The notes under the pieces are model-generated. The model did no database searches, was not told where the DNA came from, and saw only the letters and a program-made list of their open reading frames with translations. Shown here one piece after another: positions 22,703-35,028 of a DNA stretch of 64,000 bases. The DNA comes from Hippophae tibetana. Taxonomy: Eukaryota > Streptophyta > Magnoliopsida > Rosales > Elaeagnaceae. Position numbers and translations under genes: made by a program. The stretch lies in assembly GCA_037013495.1 (NCBI GenBank), contig CM072807.1:12341001-12405000 (forward strand), in the 5' to 3' direction. Each line of letters begins with the position of its first letter. Within the stretch, counting starts at the first letter, position 1.

Positions 22703-25145
22703 ACTCCCTTAAAGATAAATTGTTTCAAAAGTTGAAGATCGATAAGTACAAGTATGAAATTTTAGGGAGATACTTCTATAAGAATGATATGACATTACCT
22801 ACTATTTTAATAGGCGATGAAAAATATCTCGATGAATTTTTTAACCTTCATGTTCAAGATAATCAAAGTAAGGTTGTTGTATATGTTACAAAAAATGAGA
22901 TAAGATCTGTAGATACACGTCATTCTATTTGCTATGAAGAACTTGTTAATTTTGGAACTAGTCATGTAAATTGTGACAATACTTTTTAGAGTACGGGTGA
23001 TGCACGAAGTGTTGATCATTCTTCAAATCCTAATGAATTTATTGGTAATGCTTTTAGGAACAAGAGTGATGATGAACATCTTAATATGATTAGAGAATAT
23101 GAATTAGAAGGTGAACTTGTTAACGAGAATTGTACAACTACATTAGTGCAACCTTGTAACAATGTTATTTCATCAATGACTTCTAGGCTCATTGTAGGAG
23201 TGGATTCTGAAAATGGTTTATCTCAATCTCAAGGAACAACTTTAGTTGGGTGCAGCAATAAAGTACTTTCTAATCGACCATGTACACCCACATATATTTT
23301 TTCAAATGTTGATATTGGTTCGTTGGTGCCACATGTAGAGCTTGATTTGAAGGTTGATCAAGTATTTGATAGTAAGATAGATTTCACTACACATGTCGGG
23401 CTTCATGCCATAAGAAATAGATTTGAGAAGAGGACACTGACAAGCAAGAAAGATTATGAAGTGATAAAATGCATTCAAGTTAATTGAACTTGGATGAGTA
23501 AATGTAATAGGATCACTAGATCAGATCGATTCAGGGTAAAATAGTTTGAATCAAGACATATTTGTGATCCTAATAAGTACATGAGAAAAATAGGACCGTG
23601 ACCTAAAGAGTGATAGAAAATGCTATTAAGATGAAACTGATGCAACTTGGAATAGTTTATAAGCCAAAAGATATTATTGATGATTGTCAGAATAATATTG
23701 GGATTGATATTGGTTACACTACAACATACAGGTCTAAAGAAAAGGCTCTCAAATTGCTACGGGGCACTAAAGAGGAATCTTTCCTCAAACTCCCTTCCTA
23801 CTGTCATGTTCTAAAGGAAAGAATTCCTGATAGCATCACACATATTGAAGTTGACCAGTCTAGAAGATTTAAGTATTTTTTTCATGGCACTAGGTCTATG
23901 TATTAGAGGATTCTTATCCTGCATATGACATGTGATTACAGTTGATGGTGCATTTCTTACTGGTAGGTATGTTGGGACATTATTTGTAGCAAATGGTTCT
24001 GATGGAAATAACAATATATATCCAATCTTCATTGGGTACATTGATGACCTTGTTATTGTTTCGGATAGATATCAAAGTATTATTCAAGCTGTTTCAAAAG
24101 CATTTCCCAATGTAGTGCATGGTTATTGTGCGTTTCACATGGAGATGAATTTAAATCACAAATTTAAGAATCTTGCATTATACCTTTGTTTAGATGCTAC
24201 TCAAGAGCCTATACAAAGGGTGAATTTGACAAGCACATGAGGGATTTGAGAAAGATCGATCCTTTGATAGAGAAGTACTTACTAGAAGCAGGTAAAGAGA
24301 AATGGTCAAGATATCATTTCCTAGGAAATAGGTACGGGATAATGACCACCAATGGTTTTGAATCTTTTAATAATGTAATGAAATCGGTGGGTGAATTACC
24401 CATAACTATGCTTGTTGAGTATTACCGTAGAAAAATACAACAATGGTGTATGGAATGTAGGGAGGTTGGAATGATATGGGGAACTCGATTCCTTATAGAT
24501 GAAGTTCAATCAATCATGCGTGCAAATCACTTTAAGTTGTTAAGGTACAAGGTTTTTAGAATTAATGCACATGTTTTCCAGGTAAATAATTCACTCACCA
24601 TTTGTTATCCTAAAGTCATGTTTATCTATTTGCATTGTTTTTGTTAAATATCTATATAATCTTACTTCTTATTACATATATTATGTACTAACGATAACAC
24701 TTGGAATCCTCTTAGGATATACACGGTGAAAACAGTGATGATGTGGATCTACTTAATAAAAAATTTAGTTGTCAGGAGTTTGATGTTCACAAGATCTCAT
24801 GTTGTCATGCCATCATAGTTGCTCGGTTTCAAGATGTTGATGTGTATTCTTTCGTTGATAGTAAGTACACCATAAATTGTTATATTATAGCATATGTTGA
24901 GTCCATTTTTTCGACAATTGATAATGATGAGTGGACCATTCTATCAGAGATAATGGACCTAGTTGAACTTCCTCCTAACACTAAGAGGAAGTGTGGCAGA
25001 CCACGAAAGTGACACATGCGTTCGCGGGGAGGTAATTAAGAATGTCATAATGTACAATAGGTGTGAAAGGGGTGGTCATAACACAAGGAATTGTAGCGAG
25101 TTCCTTCAGATGATTGTAGAAAATTCTCTATCTTCTCACCCTTAA
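22703..25145 (+). pseudogene. MuDR-type (MULE) transposase pseudogene
   Basis: The pieces follow the MULE transposase order: an N-terminal part (22720-22989), a DNA-binding part (near 23380-23600), YKPKDIIDDCQ...FKYFFHG (23640-23890), the catalytic core start ITVDGAFLTGRYVGTLFVA (23932-24000), VIVSDRYQSII...VHGYCAFHME (24050-24150), and GEFDKHMRDLRKIDP...TTNGFESFNN (24210-24370). A phase-0 GT-AG intron (24582-24715, 134 bp) then separates it from a SWIM-type zinc finger (KFSCQEFDVHKISCCHA). A basic GRPRK tail and a CCHC-like knuckle (CERGGHNTRNC) follow. Breaks: stops at about 22987, 23485 and 23904, frame changes near 23910, 24190 and 25015, and a deletion of roughly 30 residues near 24025 between IYPIF and the second Asp. 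The first SWIM Cys is replaced. No terminal inverted repeats were recognised. It is a dead DNA transposon gene. Confidence 0.85.
24582..24715 (+). other. Intron in the MULE transposase
   Basis: GTAAATAATT at the left and TTAG at the right. Removing it joins CAG (Gln) to GAT in frame and leads straight into the SWIM finger. It is phase 0 and 134 bp, typical of plant introns. Confidence 0.7.
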
Positions 25146-25900
25146 ACATTATTGAGATACATGTAGGATATTCTTGTTTTTTATATTGATCGACTTTTTG
25201 TAAACATTGTTATATGATGATATAATAAATATTATATTCTTTATTTACCAAAATATACTATGCTACTTGAATATTCTCAAATAGAATCGATATTACGGGT
25301 GAAAAAAAAAAGATAAATATTTAAACATAGGTTTTTAGGTTGTTTTTATTACAATAAGATAAAAGATTTAATGTTATAAAATTTTACAAAATAGGTATAG
25401 ATGTTATAGTTTTTATCTCTTATATAATTTAGTTATTTTTTATTATGTCATGTATAAATATATAAATATTCATTTTTATGTTTACTATATACTTAATATT
25501 GTTATAATTTATTTTTTTTATATTTTTTATGTATTTATTAATTTATATTGTTTAATTTTTAAATTATTTTATCAGTTTATATAAGTATAAAACTATATTA
25601 TTCAGGAAATAACTTTGAAGATGTTAAAAGAGTTAAAACCTTTTAAAAAATTAACTCAAATTTCAAGTTAAATTTGGACTTTTTTAAATTAAAACACAAA
25701 TAGGATTTTTTTCTTTTAAAAAAAAAAACTATGGGATATGCTGGACAAAATTCCCTTAACATATAATAACAAGTCTACCAAGCGAGCCCCAAAAAATTTA
25801 AAAACTGAGCCGTTCAGTCAGTTCACTGATATCAGAATCTAGTTTGACTATCAAGAAGAAAAACGTGGACCCTACTTTTCTTGAACCAAAAATATAGGCA
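25146..25900. other. AT-rich intergenic stretch
   Basis: No gene, RNA or repeat could be supported. The composition becomes less AT-rich from about 25760, on approach to the promoter of the coiled-coil protein gene. Confidence 0.5.
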
Positions 25901-25901
25901 T

Positions 25902-25912
25902 TCCAACGGCTA
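25902..25912 (+). promoter_or_regulatory. Mitosis-specific activator (MSA) element
   Basis: TCCAACGGCTA matches all 11 positions of the plant MSA consensus YCYAACGGYYA, the site bound by three-repeat MYB proteins in promoters of G2/M genes such as B-type cyclins and NACK1. It lies 318 bp before the start codon of the coiled-coil gene, on its coding strand. A second AACGG core in reverse orientation (CCGTTC) is near 25812. Confidence 0.6.
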
Positions 25913-26229
25913 GCGTTCCCCATTTGAAATCCTAAAAGAAAGCAAATCCGAACACGAACCCAAAAATTTCCCCGGTTAACTCATCTCTGTAAGCTTGGAT
26001 TCTTTAAATTTCTAGGGCTTTACTGTATCGAAGTAATTTCTGTGCCAGAGTGAGTTCTTCAGCCAGAGAACTTGCTTTGGCTATCGATAGATTCTATTTT
26101 AGGGTTTGAAAATTCGGGTAACTTCAGCGCTATTAATTTCAAATTTCTGGAAATTCAAGCTCTAGGGTTTTGGCTCCAGTCGACATCTAGGTTTAGGTAT
26201 TGGGTTGTTTACGTAACAACAGAAAAAGG

Positions 26230-28546
26230 ATGGATCTTCCTCAAGAAATCGATGATTACATCAAAGAATCCATTGATAACACGTTAGGCCTCCCAGTGTC
26301 CACCAATACTCTTGAGTTGAAGCTTCGAGCCTCTGAAGAAATTAATAGGCGGCTTCGCGGGCAGAATTTACTCCTGCAGTCCAAGTTGAAGGAGAAAGAT
26401 AAAATCATCGAACGCGTTAGGGTTTGTTTCTACCAAAAATTCTCATTTATGCAATTTGAATTGGGCTTGTGTATATGTGTAATTTTCTCTATATTTATGC
26501 CTTTCATTTATTCTCTTTATTTGGTTTTATTTTTTTATTTTTTTAGGCCGAAGCCAATATGAATGCGCAATCACTGAAGAAGTTCGTTGAGGAGAATCAG
26601 AGACTAGCATCTGAGTGCGCTTATCTGTTGAGCCAGTGTAATAAGTGGAAAAGTGAATGCTCGCTCTATGATCATGACAGGGAAGCTTTGATGGATTTCG
26701 GGAATGAGGCTGATCAACGGGCAAAGGAGGCTGAGGCTCGTGTCCTAGAGTTAGAAGAGGAAGTGAGAGGATTGTCGGAGGATTTGCTTATCTACAAGCA
26801 TAAAATTGAGGATCGCTTGGTAACGTCTCATTCTTGATCCTTTCTCAGGTTCATTTCTGTTTCTGATTGTTGTAGGATCTTTGCCAGTGGTGAATGCTAC
26901 AACGAGTGTACTGAACCCTGTCATACTGTATTGTTAAAGTAGTTTCTTATTGCATTCATTAACTATGTTATATAGCCTGTTGATTCTAATTTGGAGTAAT
27001 TTTAACTTTTTAATTCTCTCCCGTGTTTTATCTAATGCATTTTTTTCTAGGAACCTCAAATGTAATAATTGCAAAGATAAATTGTCATTAATTAACACAG
27101 AATGTGGATGAAATTAATGCATAACAATAAAATATGTATATATAATTGAATGCCATTGCATGTTTGGAGCAAATTTATATTGAAAAGAAAAAGGTAAAAA
27201 TGGCAGTTAAGTTTGATTAACCTTTATTCTGAATTACCTAGCATCCATCTGCCACGATCACACTTCTGGTGTAATTATATGGCAACATATGTTGTTAATC
27301 CAATTTCTATACTTCTTGTTTAACTGTATAGAGAGGATTAGGACTCGTCAACTTTTACCACTAAAAAGAAAAGCTACAACTTTTGATGGATTATAAATTT
27401 GAATTCACTCACACTGACATAAGTTTGTCTTATATTACTTTTGGAGGTTGATTCATCTGCTCAGGGCATTGATGTTGAAGAAAGTCTACTTCAGTCTGTT
27501 TTAACCACATTGATTAGGGAAGAAAAGACTGTTTCTGCTGATACGTTTTTAGAGGCCAACAGTGCACATGAGCCATGTCGAAGGCTGCTGAAGATGTGGA
27601 AATGGTGAGACTTTTATATTCTTAAAGTTTTTATGATAACATTCTATATGATGTAAAAGTTGCTTAACAAAATTTCGTTGACACTTTTTTTCCTACTTGT
27701 GTTGAAGTTTTTCATAAGAGTAGTAATACATGCATGAAGTTGTTGTCTGCATCTAGTAACGTGTTAATTATTAATTTGATATAAAGTTGGGAATGTAAGA
27801 AGATAAAGTAATTTTTGGATCATTTACTAAGTGGACCAATTAGATTGTGACATGTGGATTATTGTGTGCATCAAGTTGCGATAAAGTAGGTTGTGTCATG
27901 ATGGTAGTTTCTTATAGATTCTTTTCCATTAACATCTTTTCCTTTTCTGTCGTGATGGTAGCTTGAGGTCGTCAACTCAACAGGTTCTATCATTAGCTGC
28001 AGCAGTGAAATCCCTTCAAAAGGATAAGGAACATTTGAAGATCAACCTCTTTAAAGCTGAAGAGGAGGTAAAAAGAATACAACTTGCTTTTATTGAGGCT
28101 TCTATTGTGTATCTGGTGGAATGATATTTATAATTTATATGAGGGACATGTGATGCATATAGGTCAACCTACTGTCCAAACAAAATGATGTATTCGGTGA
28201 AGAGAACAAAAAGTTACTCAGACAATACCTCAAAGAGCGAAACCATCATGGCTCTAGTGGAAAGCACACCAGCAGTGTATCGGCCAAGGTGAGAAATATG
28301 AAATACAATTTTGGTTCCATGTTTCCCGCAACAAAGAGAATTTTTATTTCCTTTTCCATTTGGGGTTTGATATGCTTGTTCCTAACATCCAGCTTCCTTT
28401 ATTTGCAGTCATCAAATAAGCGAAAATCTAGCCACAAAACTAGCCCTGTTGAGAAGAAAATCAATTTTGACGAGCTAGATTCAGCAAGGCAGCCACTGTC
28501 ACCATTGAGATGTAACTCACCAGAATTGAGAATGCAAAAGAAGTAG
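26230..28546 (+). CDS. Conserved plant coiled-coil protein, 6 exons, 324 aa
   Basis: Exons are 26230-26421, 26547-26819, 27465-27604, 27962-28067, 28163-28288 and 28409-28546. All five introns (125, 645, 357, 95 and 120 bp) are GT-AG, and the joined reading frame is open for 324 residues. The start MDLPQEIDDYIKESI is the first ATG of the frame with good following sequence. Residues about 35-155 are charged and heptad-like (LKEKDKIIERVRAEANMNAQ, ARVLELEEEVRGLSEDL), predicting coiled coil. A second coiled region is at about 205-265 (LSLAAAVKSLQKDKEHLKIN). The C-terminus has a basic patch (NKRKSSHK) and three Ser-Pro sites (about 291, 310 and 316), possible CDK targets. I recall similar uncharacterised proteins across plants, with the motifs YDHDREALMDFGNEAD and ERNHHGS strongly kept. 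No enzymatic motif is seen. The upstream MSA site suggests expression at G2/M; that is inference. Confidence 0.88.
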
Positions 28547-31427
28547 CAGGAATTGTGTTTATTCCTTCAATTATCGTTGATAGACTTGTAAAACTGTCTT
28601 TAAGAATTGTGTTTTTCTGTGTTTCTAAAGAAAGGTTTCCTTTTGATTCACCATGGTTATTGAATGCAATTACTTGCATCACCCCTTGAGCATGGTGATG
28701 ATAATCATCCTCTACTTACTATTTTGAATTATTTTTCTTTGTTTGGGTAAATATTTGTGTCGATAGAGAGAATCTATGTTTTTTATTATATTTCTTTGTT
28801 TTTCCCTTGTATGCTCTTTGTTTTTTTGTTTTATTTTACTAAATTGGTTAAGTTGGAGAAATTGGTACCAAATTAGTCCCTGCTCGCCAAGATCTCACTC
28901 TTTTAAGTTATGATAATAATATCCCCTGCATCTTATTCAATGCGGTGAGCCATGTTAATTTCTTGCCCTTTGGGTGCGAAAAATCCTAATACATATTACC
29001 AGTGTCATTTATGCCTTTTTGTAATTTGCATTCGATAACTGAAGGCTACCTGCTCAGAGTTTTGTACTGCTATTATGAAGGATTTTTATTTTTGTAATGA
29101 CACTGAAACAAGGTGGACTCGTTAGCGAGTTACATAGCTCTGAAGTTTGAAATCAGTTTCTTTTTCATCTGTCTGAGTACAACTGGTGTTTCAAATATTT
29201 TTTTACTATTATTATTGTTGTTTTTTTAGCTACCCATATGCCAATCTTTTTAGGTTGTAACCTATGGATACATGTTGAAGAAGGCCACTAGATTGATATA
29301 AATAAATGATACCAAACAAGGGCAGTTGAATAAACCCAAGACTACCAAACTCAAGTTCAAACTATTGATAGAAAGATACTCTTCATGAGGTGGATTGGCT
29401 TTGTGGCGTTTATACTGTATAGACTCATGATGTCACATGGTTTGCTTCTCTAGTAAAACAAAACAACCTAACTGAACTCATGTCTTGCACTTTAGCAGCC
29501 TTATCACTTAGTTGTACACTATAGAGGTTTTTACAATTTTTAGTCATTGAGTGTTTAGATAGTAATTAAAATACCAAAAGAGAGTTCTCACAAACGTAAC
29601 CTTCTTTATATTAAAAATACATATAAGAAGTTACAAGTACATTCTACTTTAACAAATAACAAAAGATCACACTTTGTCAATTACATTAGCTTTATATTTA
29701 TTGGCAATCAAAACTAAATAAATGTAATTGACAGTCCCAATTATTAAGAAATCCTACAATTTTATTTAGGCCTTTATTATCCCACTTTTTCTAACATTCC
29801 ACTGTACATGAAAATAAGAACCCATGATCTCCACCATATGATCTCTAAGAGTTATTTGCTATTTTTTCCACATTCTTTTGATTAATCTGAGCATGCCATA
29901 TTTCTTCCTTGATCTCACACTTAACATGGTCCAACCCATTAATTCAAGATGAATAAACACCATGCAAGAAACATTCTAGAACCCATGCTACCATTTTATT
30001 TAAACAAAATAATTGTCCAAAATCATGTGCCAGTTGTGTGCCATGTCACAATGCATGTTATGTGCTACATGTGTTGCGCGTAGCACTGTTTGTGTGCAGC
30101 ACCTAATGCCCCAACGTGCACCAATGCCCAGCATAACGAAAGGTTTTCCTATAACCTACCTTCATTCAACCATACTTATACACACAAATGCATATCATCA
30201 ACGCACATGGTAATGCAGTGATGCCACCACTTAGCACCCATACATGCACTATCAATCACCAAGACATGCATTTCTTATACACATGCCTATGCCAATGCCC
30301 ATTAAGACATGTTGTGCCTACGCATATGCCATGTCATCATCAATGTACATGCCACCAAGACATGTCAAGCCTTCGTACTTGTAATCTACTAGTTGGACCA
30401 TGCCACTAGCACTCATGGCTGCCTCCTTCAACCACAATTTCACACTATCATGCATCCTTAACCAATGCCTCAATTTTAATGGTGTGATAAACCACCCCCA
30501 CCAACTTGGTTTGATGCCCTCATCGAAACAACTCTGCCAAGATGTCTTGACTTTCACATAACTTTTCCTCCTTCTACAAGTTGTCAGTTTTGGTCCAACA
30601 CCTTTCTATGGCCCTCCTAGTTATGTTACCTACCAAAAACCTTTGTTTTGTGAATTCTCATTTAGATAGATGAACTTTTCCTTACTTACTATTCATAAAT
30701 ACAAGATCACCTCTTGCACTCAACAAGATCATCTAACCTTCCAAATTTGCCTTTGATTGCTGTAACCCAACCAAAGTATTTCATTTGGCATCCCTCCTCC
30801 AAAGTGTCAGGTTCACTAAGATGTCTACTTGATATACCCCATAATCCTACTCACTAGTGGGTATCGAATGACCACACTTAATCATCCCTTGGGTGAAAGT
30901 CTCCAAGAAATCCATCCAAACCAAACCACCATTCAAAAGAAGCAGATAATGATGATGATGATAGAGAGAAAAATGATGGTAATGAAGATAGAGTATATAT
31001 AGACCTCTTACGTGTGAAGGGATTTACATCCCCTCATCATCAATATACTTTAATAGAGAAACCCATCATCAAATGTGGGTATAATTTTTAGTACAAACCG
31101 ATACTCTCTCTACATGATCAAGTAAAGTCCACACTTATAAGGTACAAGTCATACCCTTGATTTGATAAGGAAGGGCATGTCAAATGTCATATCAAAATTA
31201 TCTAATCGATATATACAAAACAATTCTCCACATGGACACACACTATAGTCTCTATCACGATGGATTTTGCCTCTACATTCAATCCCACAAATTTGATATT
31301 TGATTCCCTCAGATCCAATTCACAAAGTTGCTCCACCATTAATCGTATCAAATTTCGACTCGTCTCGAAGTCTATCTTGACCACAAACCTATGACTTTTG
31401 ATATAACACTTAATGTACATTACCCTC
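28547..31427. other. No gene supported; possible LTR fragment and decayed retroelement
   Basis: 3' flank of the coiled-coil gene, then AT-rich DNA. 29552-29796 reads on the minus strand as a short LTR-like unit (TGTTAG...CTAAACA ends, a TATAAAG-like box), but without target duplications. 30010-30560 is rich in CATG/TGCC words and gives short open frames on both strands with no known protein. 30700-31420 has minus-strand frames that may be decayed retroelement coding DNA; this is not firm. Confidence 0.35.
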
Positions 31428-33224
31428 TGATGAGTGCTTCAAAAGCACTAAAATTATCGTGATTTAATATACTTTAATTGATTAAATAGATTCATACTTT
31501 AAAATTATCATATTTTATACAAATTTATCTTTTCAAAATTATGGGTATTTTTTATTGTTTTTCAGTTATTTTAGTTCAAAAATAACTTAAAGACTCGAAA
31601 AAAATATTAGAAGCAATACATCACAAATATATTGAGAAAACAAATAATGAAAAGTCAAAAATATGGAAAAATTGGACAAAATGGGTCAAAAATATCAAAA
31701 TCGCACGCGCAATCGCCCAGCCGCGCCGATAAATGCATGCAGCACGCTACACAACGCTGACCATCCGCGTGCGCCTACACACTCCTCATTGTGTCCCGCA
31801 TGCATGAGCTGCCCGTCTACCACGCTAACCGCCCGTTTGTCAAGATTTTTATGTTTATATGTGCACAAATCTACCCAAACGCATCCAATTCAAATTTTGG
31901 AATATTTTTCCCCTTTTTTAGCCTTTTTCTCATCTATAAATGGATCGTCTTGCCCATTCCAAAAACACACAATTTTTTGAGCATTTTCTCTCTCTAGAAA
32001 GTTTTCATTTTTTTAGTTTTTAAGTTCTTCTCTTTTTTAGAAGAATTAGTTATGTTTTTTATAAATTTTTAGTTTTTTTATTTAATAAACATATATGTAA
32101 ATTCGTTTGGAGGTTTTCCAACAATAGAATTAGCATCAAACTCTTGTAAGGATTCTATTAAGGTATAATTTTAATGGATTCTTTACATTTATCTTTTTAT
32201 ATTATATTCTTATATGTTATATTTAATTTGTTTGTGATTAAATTTAACATGGTTGGTTGTTTGTAAATATGATATAATTATAACGTTGTTATGCTTGTGA
32301 AATATTAAATAGGTAAAACATTTTCATAAAATAAATTGATTTTGTTTTTATTCAAGATTTTATGTTAAGAATGTTGGAGAGAAATACATTATTTTTCATT
32401 ACAAACTTAAATCTGAAAATTAGATTTTAAGATTTAATTATTCGATCTAATTTAGAGTAGTGTTCTTTTATTTGTTGGTACAATTGTTTGATAGTTAGAA
32501 TAAAACTTTATTTCAAATTTTTTTTTAAGAACTATTATTCGAAAATGTATTAACAACATATTTTCAATATTAGTTTTAAAACTTGAAAGTTAGTACTTGA
32601 AAAATTAAATTCTTAGGTTTACTTTGGACACCTTGAATAAAGTCTAATCATTTAACTCCGTCTAAAATTGTGATTAAATAATTTTCTATTTTTTTAGAAA
32701 TAAAGTTGAAATTTAATATTTAATTAATTAATAGGTTCCGTCTAAGGATATTAGTTAGTTAATATTAAACAAAAGAATTTGGACGCCACCTAAGGACACT
32801 TTCATACCAAAAATAGAAAATCAATAAATATTAATTTATATATTTAATAAACTAAATAATATTAGCAAACATAATTAACTTAATTATTATATCCTTAAAT
32901 ACTCAACAGTTATAAATGATAAATATTTACATTATTGATTATTGAATCTATATCTATGTTTATGTTTATTTTATGTTATTAAATTAGAAAACAAACAAAT
33001 CAAAATATTGTGACAAGATATTTAAGATTTAATTTAATTTTTAAAAGTTTAAATAATAAATTAAAAAACACGTACATTTCTTTCTTAGATTAACCTTGGG
33101 AATATATTTATCATTTTCTATAAAATAATTTGTGAACTTGCGATAGTTTAACGAATAATAAAACCACAAAAAGATATTTTGCAAGATCAGTATTTGTAAT
33201 ACCGATCTTGTGACTTCATCATCA
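31428..33224 (+). mobile_element. Probable solo LTR, second family
   Basis: The unit begins TGATGAG and ends CTTCATCA, so the ends form a short inverted repeat with TG...CA. The flanking 5 bp are CCCTC (31423-31427) and CCCTT (33225-33229), a near match to a target duplication. Inside, a GC-rich island (31700-31850) precedes a TATA box (CTATAAATGG, about 31935) and a leader, the same plan as the U3/R part of the Athila-like LTRs. The part near 33100-33150 (CTTGGGAATATATTTATC...GAACTTGCG) resembles the LTR 3' part of Athila/Tat-type elements. No primer site follows, so a solo LTR is the simplest reading. Confidence 0.6.
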
Positions 33225-33780
33225 CCCTTCGATTATTCATTGAGTCATACTCACTAATGATGCCAACGATTGGAAGGTTTACCTTGGTGATTATCTCTTC
33301 TTTCATTTGTCTTTCCTCTTAAGCATTCATTTCGTTAACCCATTATAGAAATTTGTAATCTAACATGTTTGCAACTGTCATTGTTTAGCTTGTATCCACG
33401 GTTGTTGGCCTAAAAGAAAGTTGAATGGCTTGTACTCGTTAGACATATTCTTGACATCAAATAGTAAGGAAATAAATTCCTTACATATTCACAGATGTGA
33501 CATGTGTGTCTCAATTTATTAAGAGCATCCCAAACAATGTATGCTACATTACATTACAAAAATTGGTTCTTCAACTCTTCTTTAACTCCTAAGTCATAAT
33601 ACCTTATTTTGAGACAAATCTGGAAAAAAAATCCTCAATTATAAAATTGGCCCATATTTATACGTCTATAAATACTTCAACAAAATCACATATATAATGC
33701 AAAATTCACCTACTAAATATTCTCGTATTTCTCTTTACTTTTGACATTTACTTAAGAATTTAAGGGCCTTAGTCACCAAT
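33225..33780. other. No gene supported
   Basis: Flank of the solo LTR. Minus-strand frames are short and interrupted. No recognised feature. Confidence 0.35.
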
Positions 33781-34117
33781 AGGGGTGTCCATAAATCGGA
33801 CCGGACTGAACTAAACCGTAAAACAGGATCGAATTGGATCAGATTAAATAGTTTTACAACTCAAATGGTCCGATTCGGTTTGTATTAATTTTAGACTGAT
33901 CGAACCGGATTGGACCGGTTTAATAATATATTAAATTTTTTGCATTATTTCTCATTAAATATGTCAAAAAATTGAACTGGATTGAACAGTTTTATAAATC
34001 AAATGATTCAATCCGATTTGTATATTAATACCGTTTTAAACAATCCGGTCCAAGTAATATAAATGGTCATATTTGGTTAAAGTTTTTAACCAAAACCTAA
34101 CACCGATAGACACCCTT
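33781..34117. mobile_element. MITE with AGGGGTGTC / GACACCCTT ends
   Basis: A 337-bp unit with short imperfect terminal inverted repeats (AGGGGTGTCC at the left, GACACCCTT at the right). It is rich in GGACCGG/AACCGG words, a composition common in dispersed plant repeats of this type. The flanks TCACCAAT and TCACCATT suggest a target duplication of about 8 bp, compatible with the hAT superfamily. No coding capacity. Confidence 0.55.
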
Positions 34118-34980
34118 AATCACCATTACACAAGTTGTCCTTTAGGTATGATTAAAGAACATAAAATGACATCAAATTTACAACATGTTTGTTGAATAGT
34201 ATTAAAGATTATAATAGTATAATTTTTATATAGTTATAATTTATACGTTTGTTTATGAAATCAGATTATATTATATAGTATAAAATAGTTTGATTATTTA
34301 AAAAATTATAGAATCAAAGGATATGAGTCTAAACAGTATTAGATACTTAACTTAATCTGTTTAAATTTTAATTAATAGAATCTATTTCAAATATAAATTA
34401 TTTATTAAAATATGTATAATCAATTTTATCTAACTATATTGTATAACTTGTCATCAAACACTATACATACTAAGTATAATACAATTAAATACAATTTAAT
34501 CAAATATGATTATATAATTTATTCAATATGGTGCACTAAACATAACGTATATATTTGTTTATGTTTTTAGAACTCTATAAAAACATTTTTGACATAAAAA
34601 AACACTTCAAGAAGATGAAATATATAAAAAAAAAAGACTCCATAAATACTTTTTAGAACTCTAAAAATACATTTTTTACTTACTGAAATAAACACTTTAT
34701 TAATTATTGTTTCTTTTTTAAATTACTTTTAACATGATTAGTCTTTCATGATTTCGAAAGACCAGAAAACAAAAAAGCAATTAATCAAAAATTACCGAAA
34801 GAGTTGTTTAGGTACAAAATAACCCTTCTAACAATGATAATATTATATCTTTTCGTATGAATCAATGGGTACCTAAAAAGAGTGAATGTTCTTTATAATT
34901 ATTTATTTTCTATAGTTTTTGAAATTTTAAAGTTAATTATATAACCATGTCATGTACGCCGATGCATGACTATAAGTGCA
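34118..34980. other. AT-rich intergenic stretch with a local repeat
   Basis: No gene seen. 34568-34600 and 34655-34690 are related words (TTTTTAGAACTCTA followed by AAAAACAT or AAAATACAT), a diverged local duplication. Confidence 0.4.
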
Positions 34981-34986
34981 ACTAGC

Positions 34987-34994
34987 TATAAAAA
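34987..34994 (+). promoter_or_regulatory. TATA box of the small secreted protein gene
   Basis: TATAAAAA lies about 42 bp before the ATG at 35029, which would leave only a very short 5' leader. Confidence 0.45.
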
Positions 34995-35028
34995 TTAAAG
35001 AGACGAGAATTATATTAGAACATTAACT

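Noticed and set aside
26072-26287. 71-codon frame at the start of the coiled-coil gene
   Set aside because: It is in another frame than the conserved MDLPQEID start, and most of it is 5' untranslated sequence.
30013-30557. Overlapping frames rich in Cys, His, Met and Thr
   Set aside because: They come from CATG/TGCC-rich low-complexity DNA. They are open on both strands and match no known protein.
31202-31420. Minus-strand frame as a retroelement protease
   Set aside because: A faint pattern only (FVVKIDFETSRNLI); the DTGA-type active site is not there to see, so no call was made.
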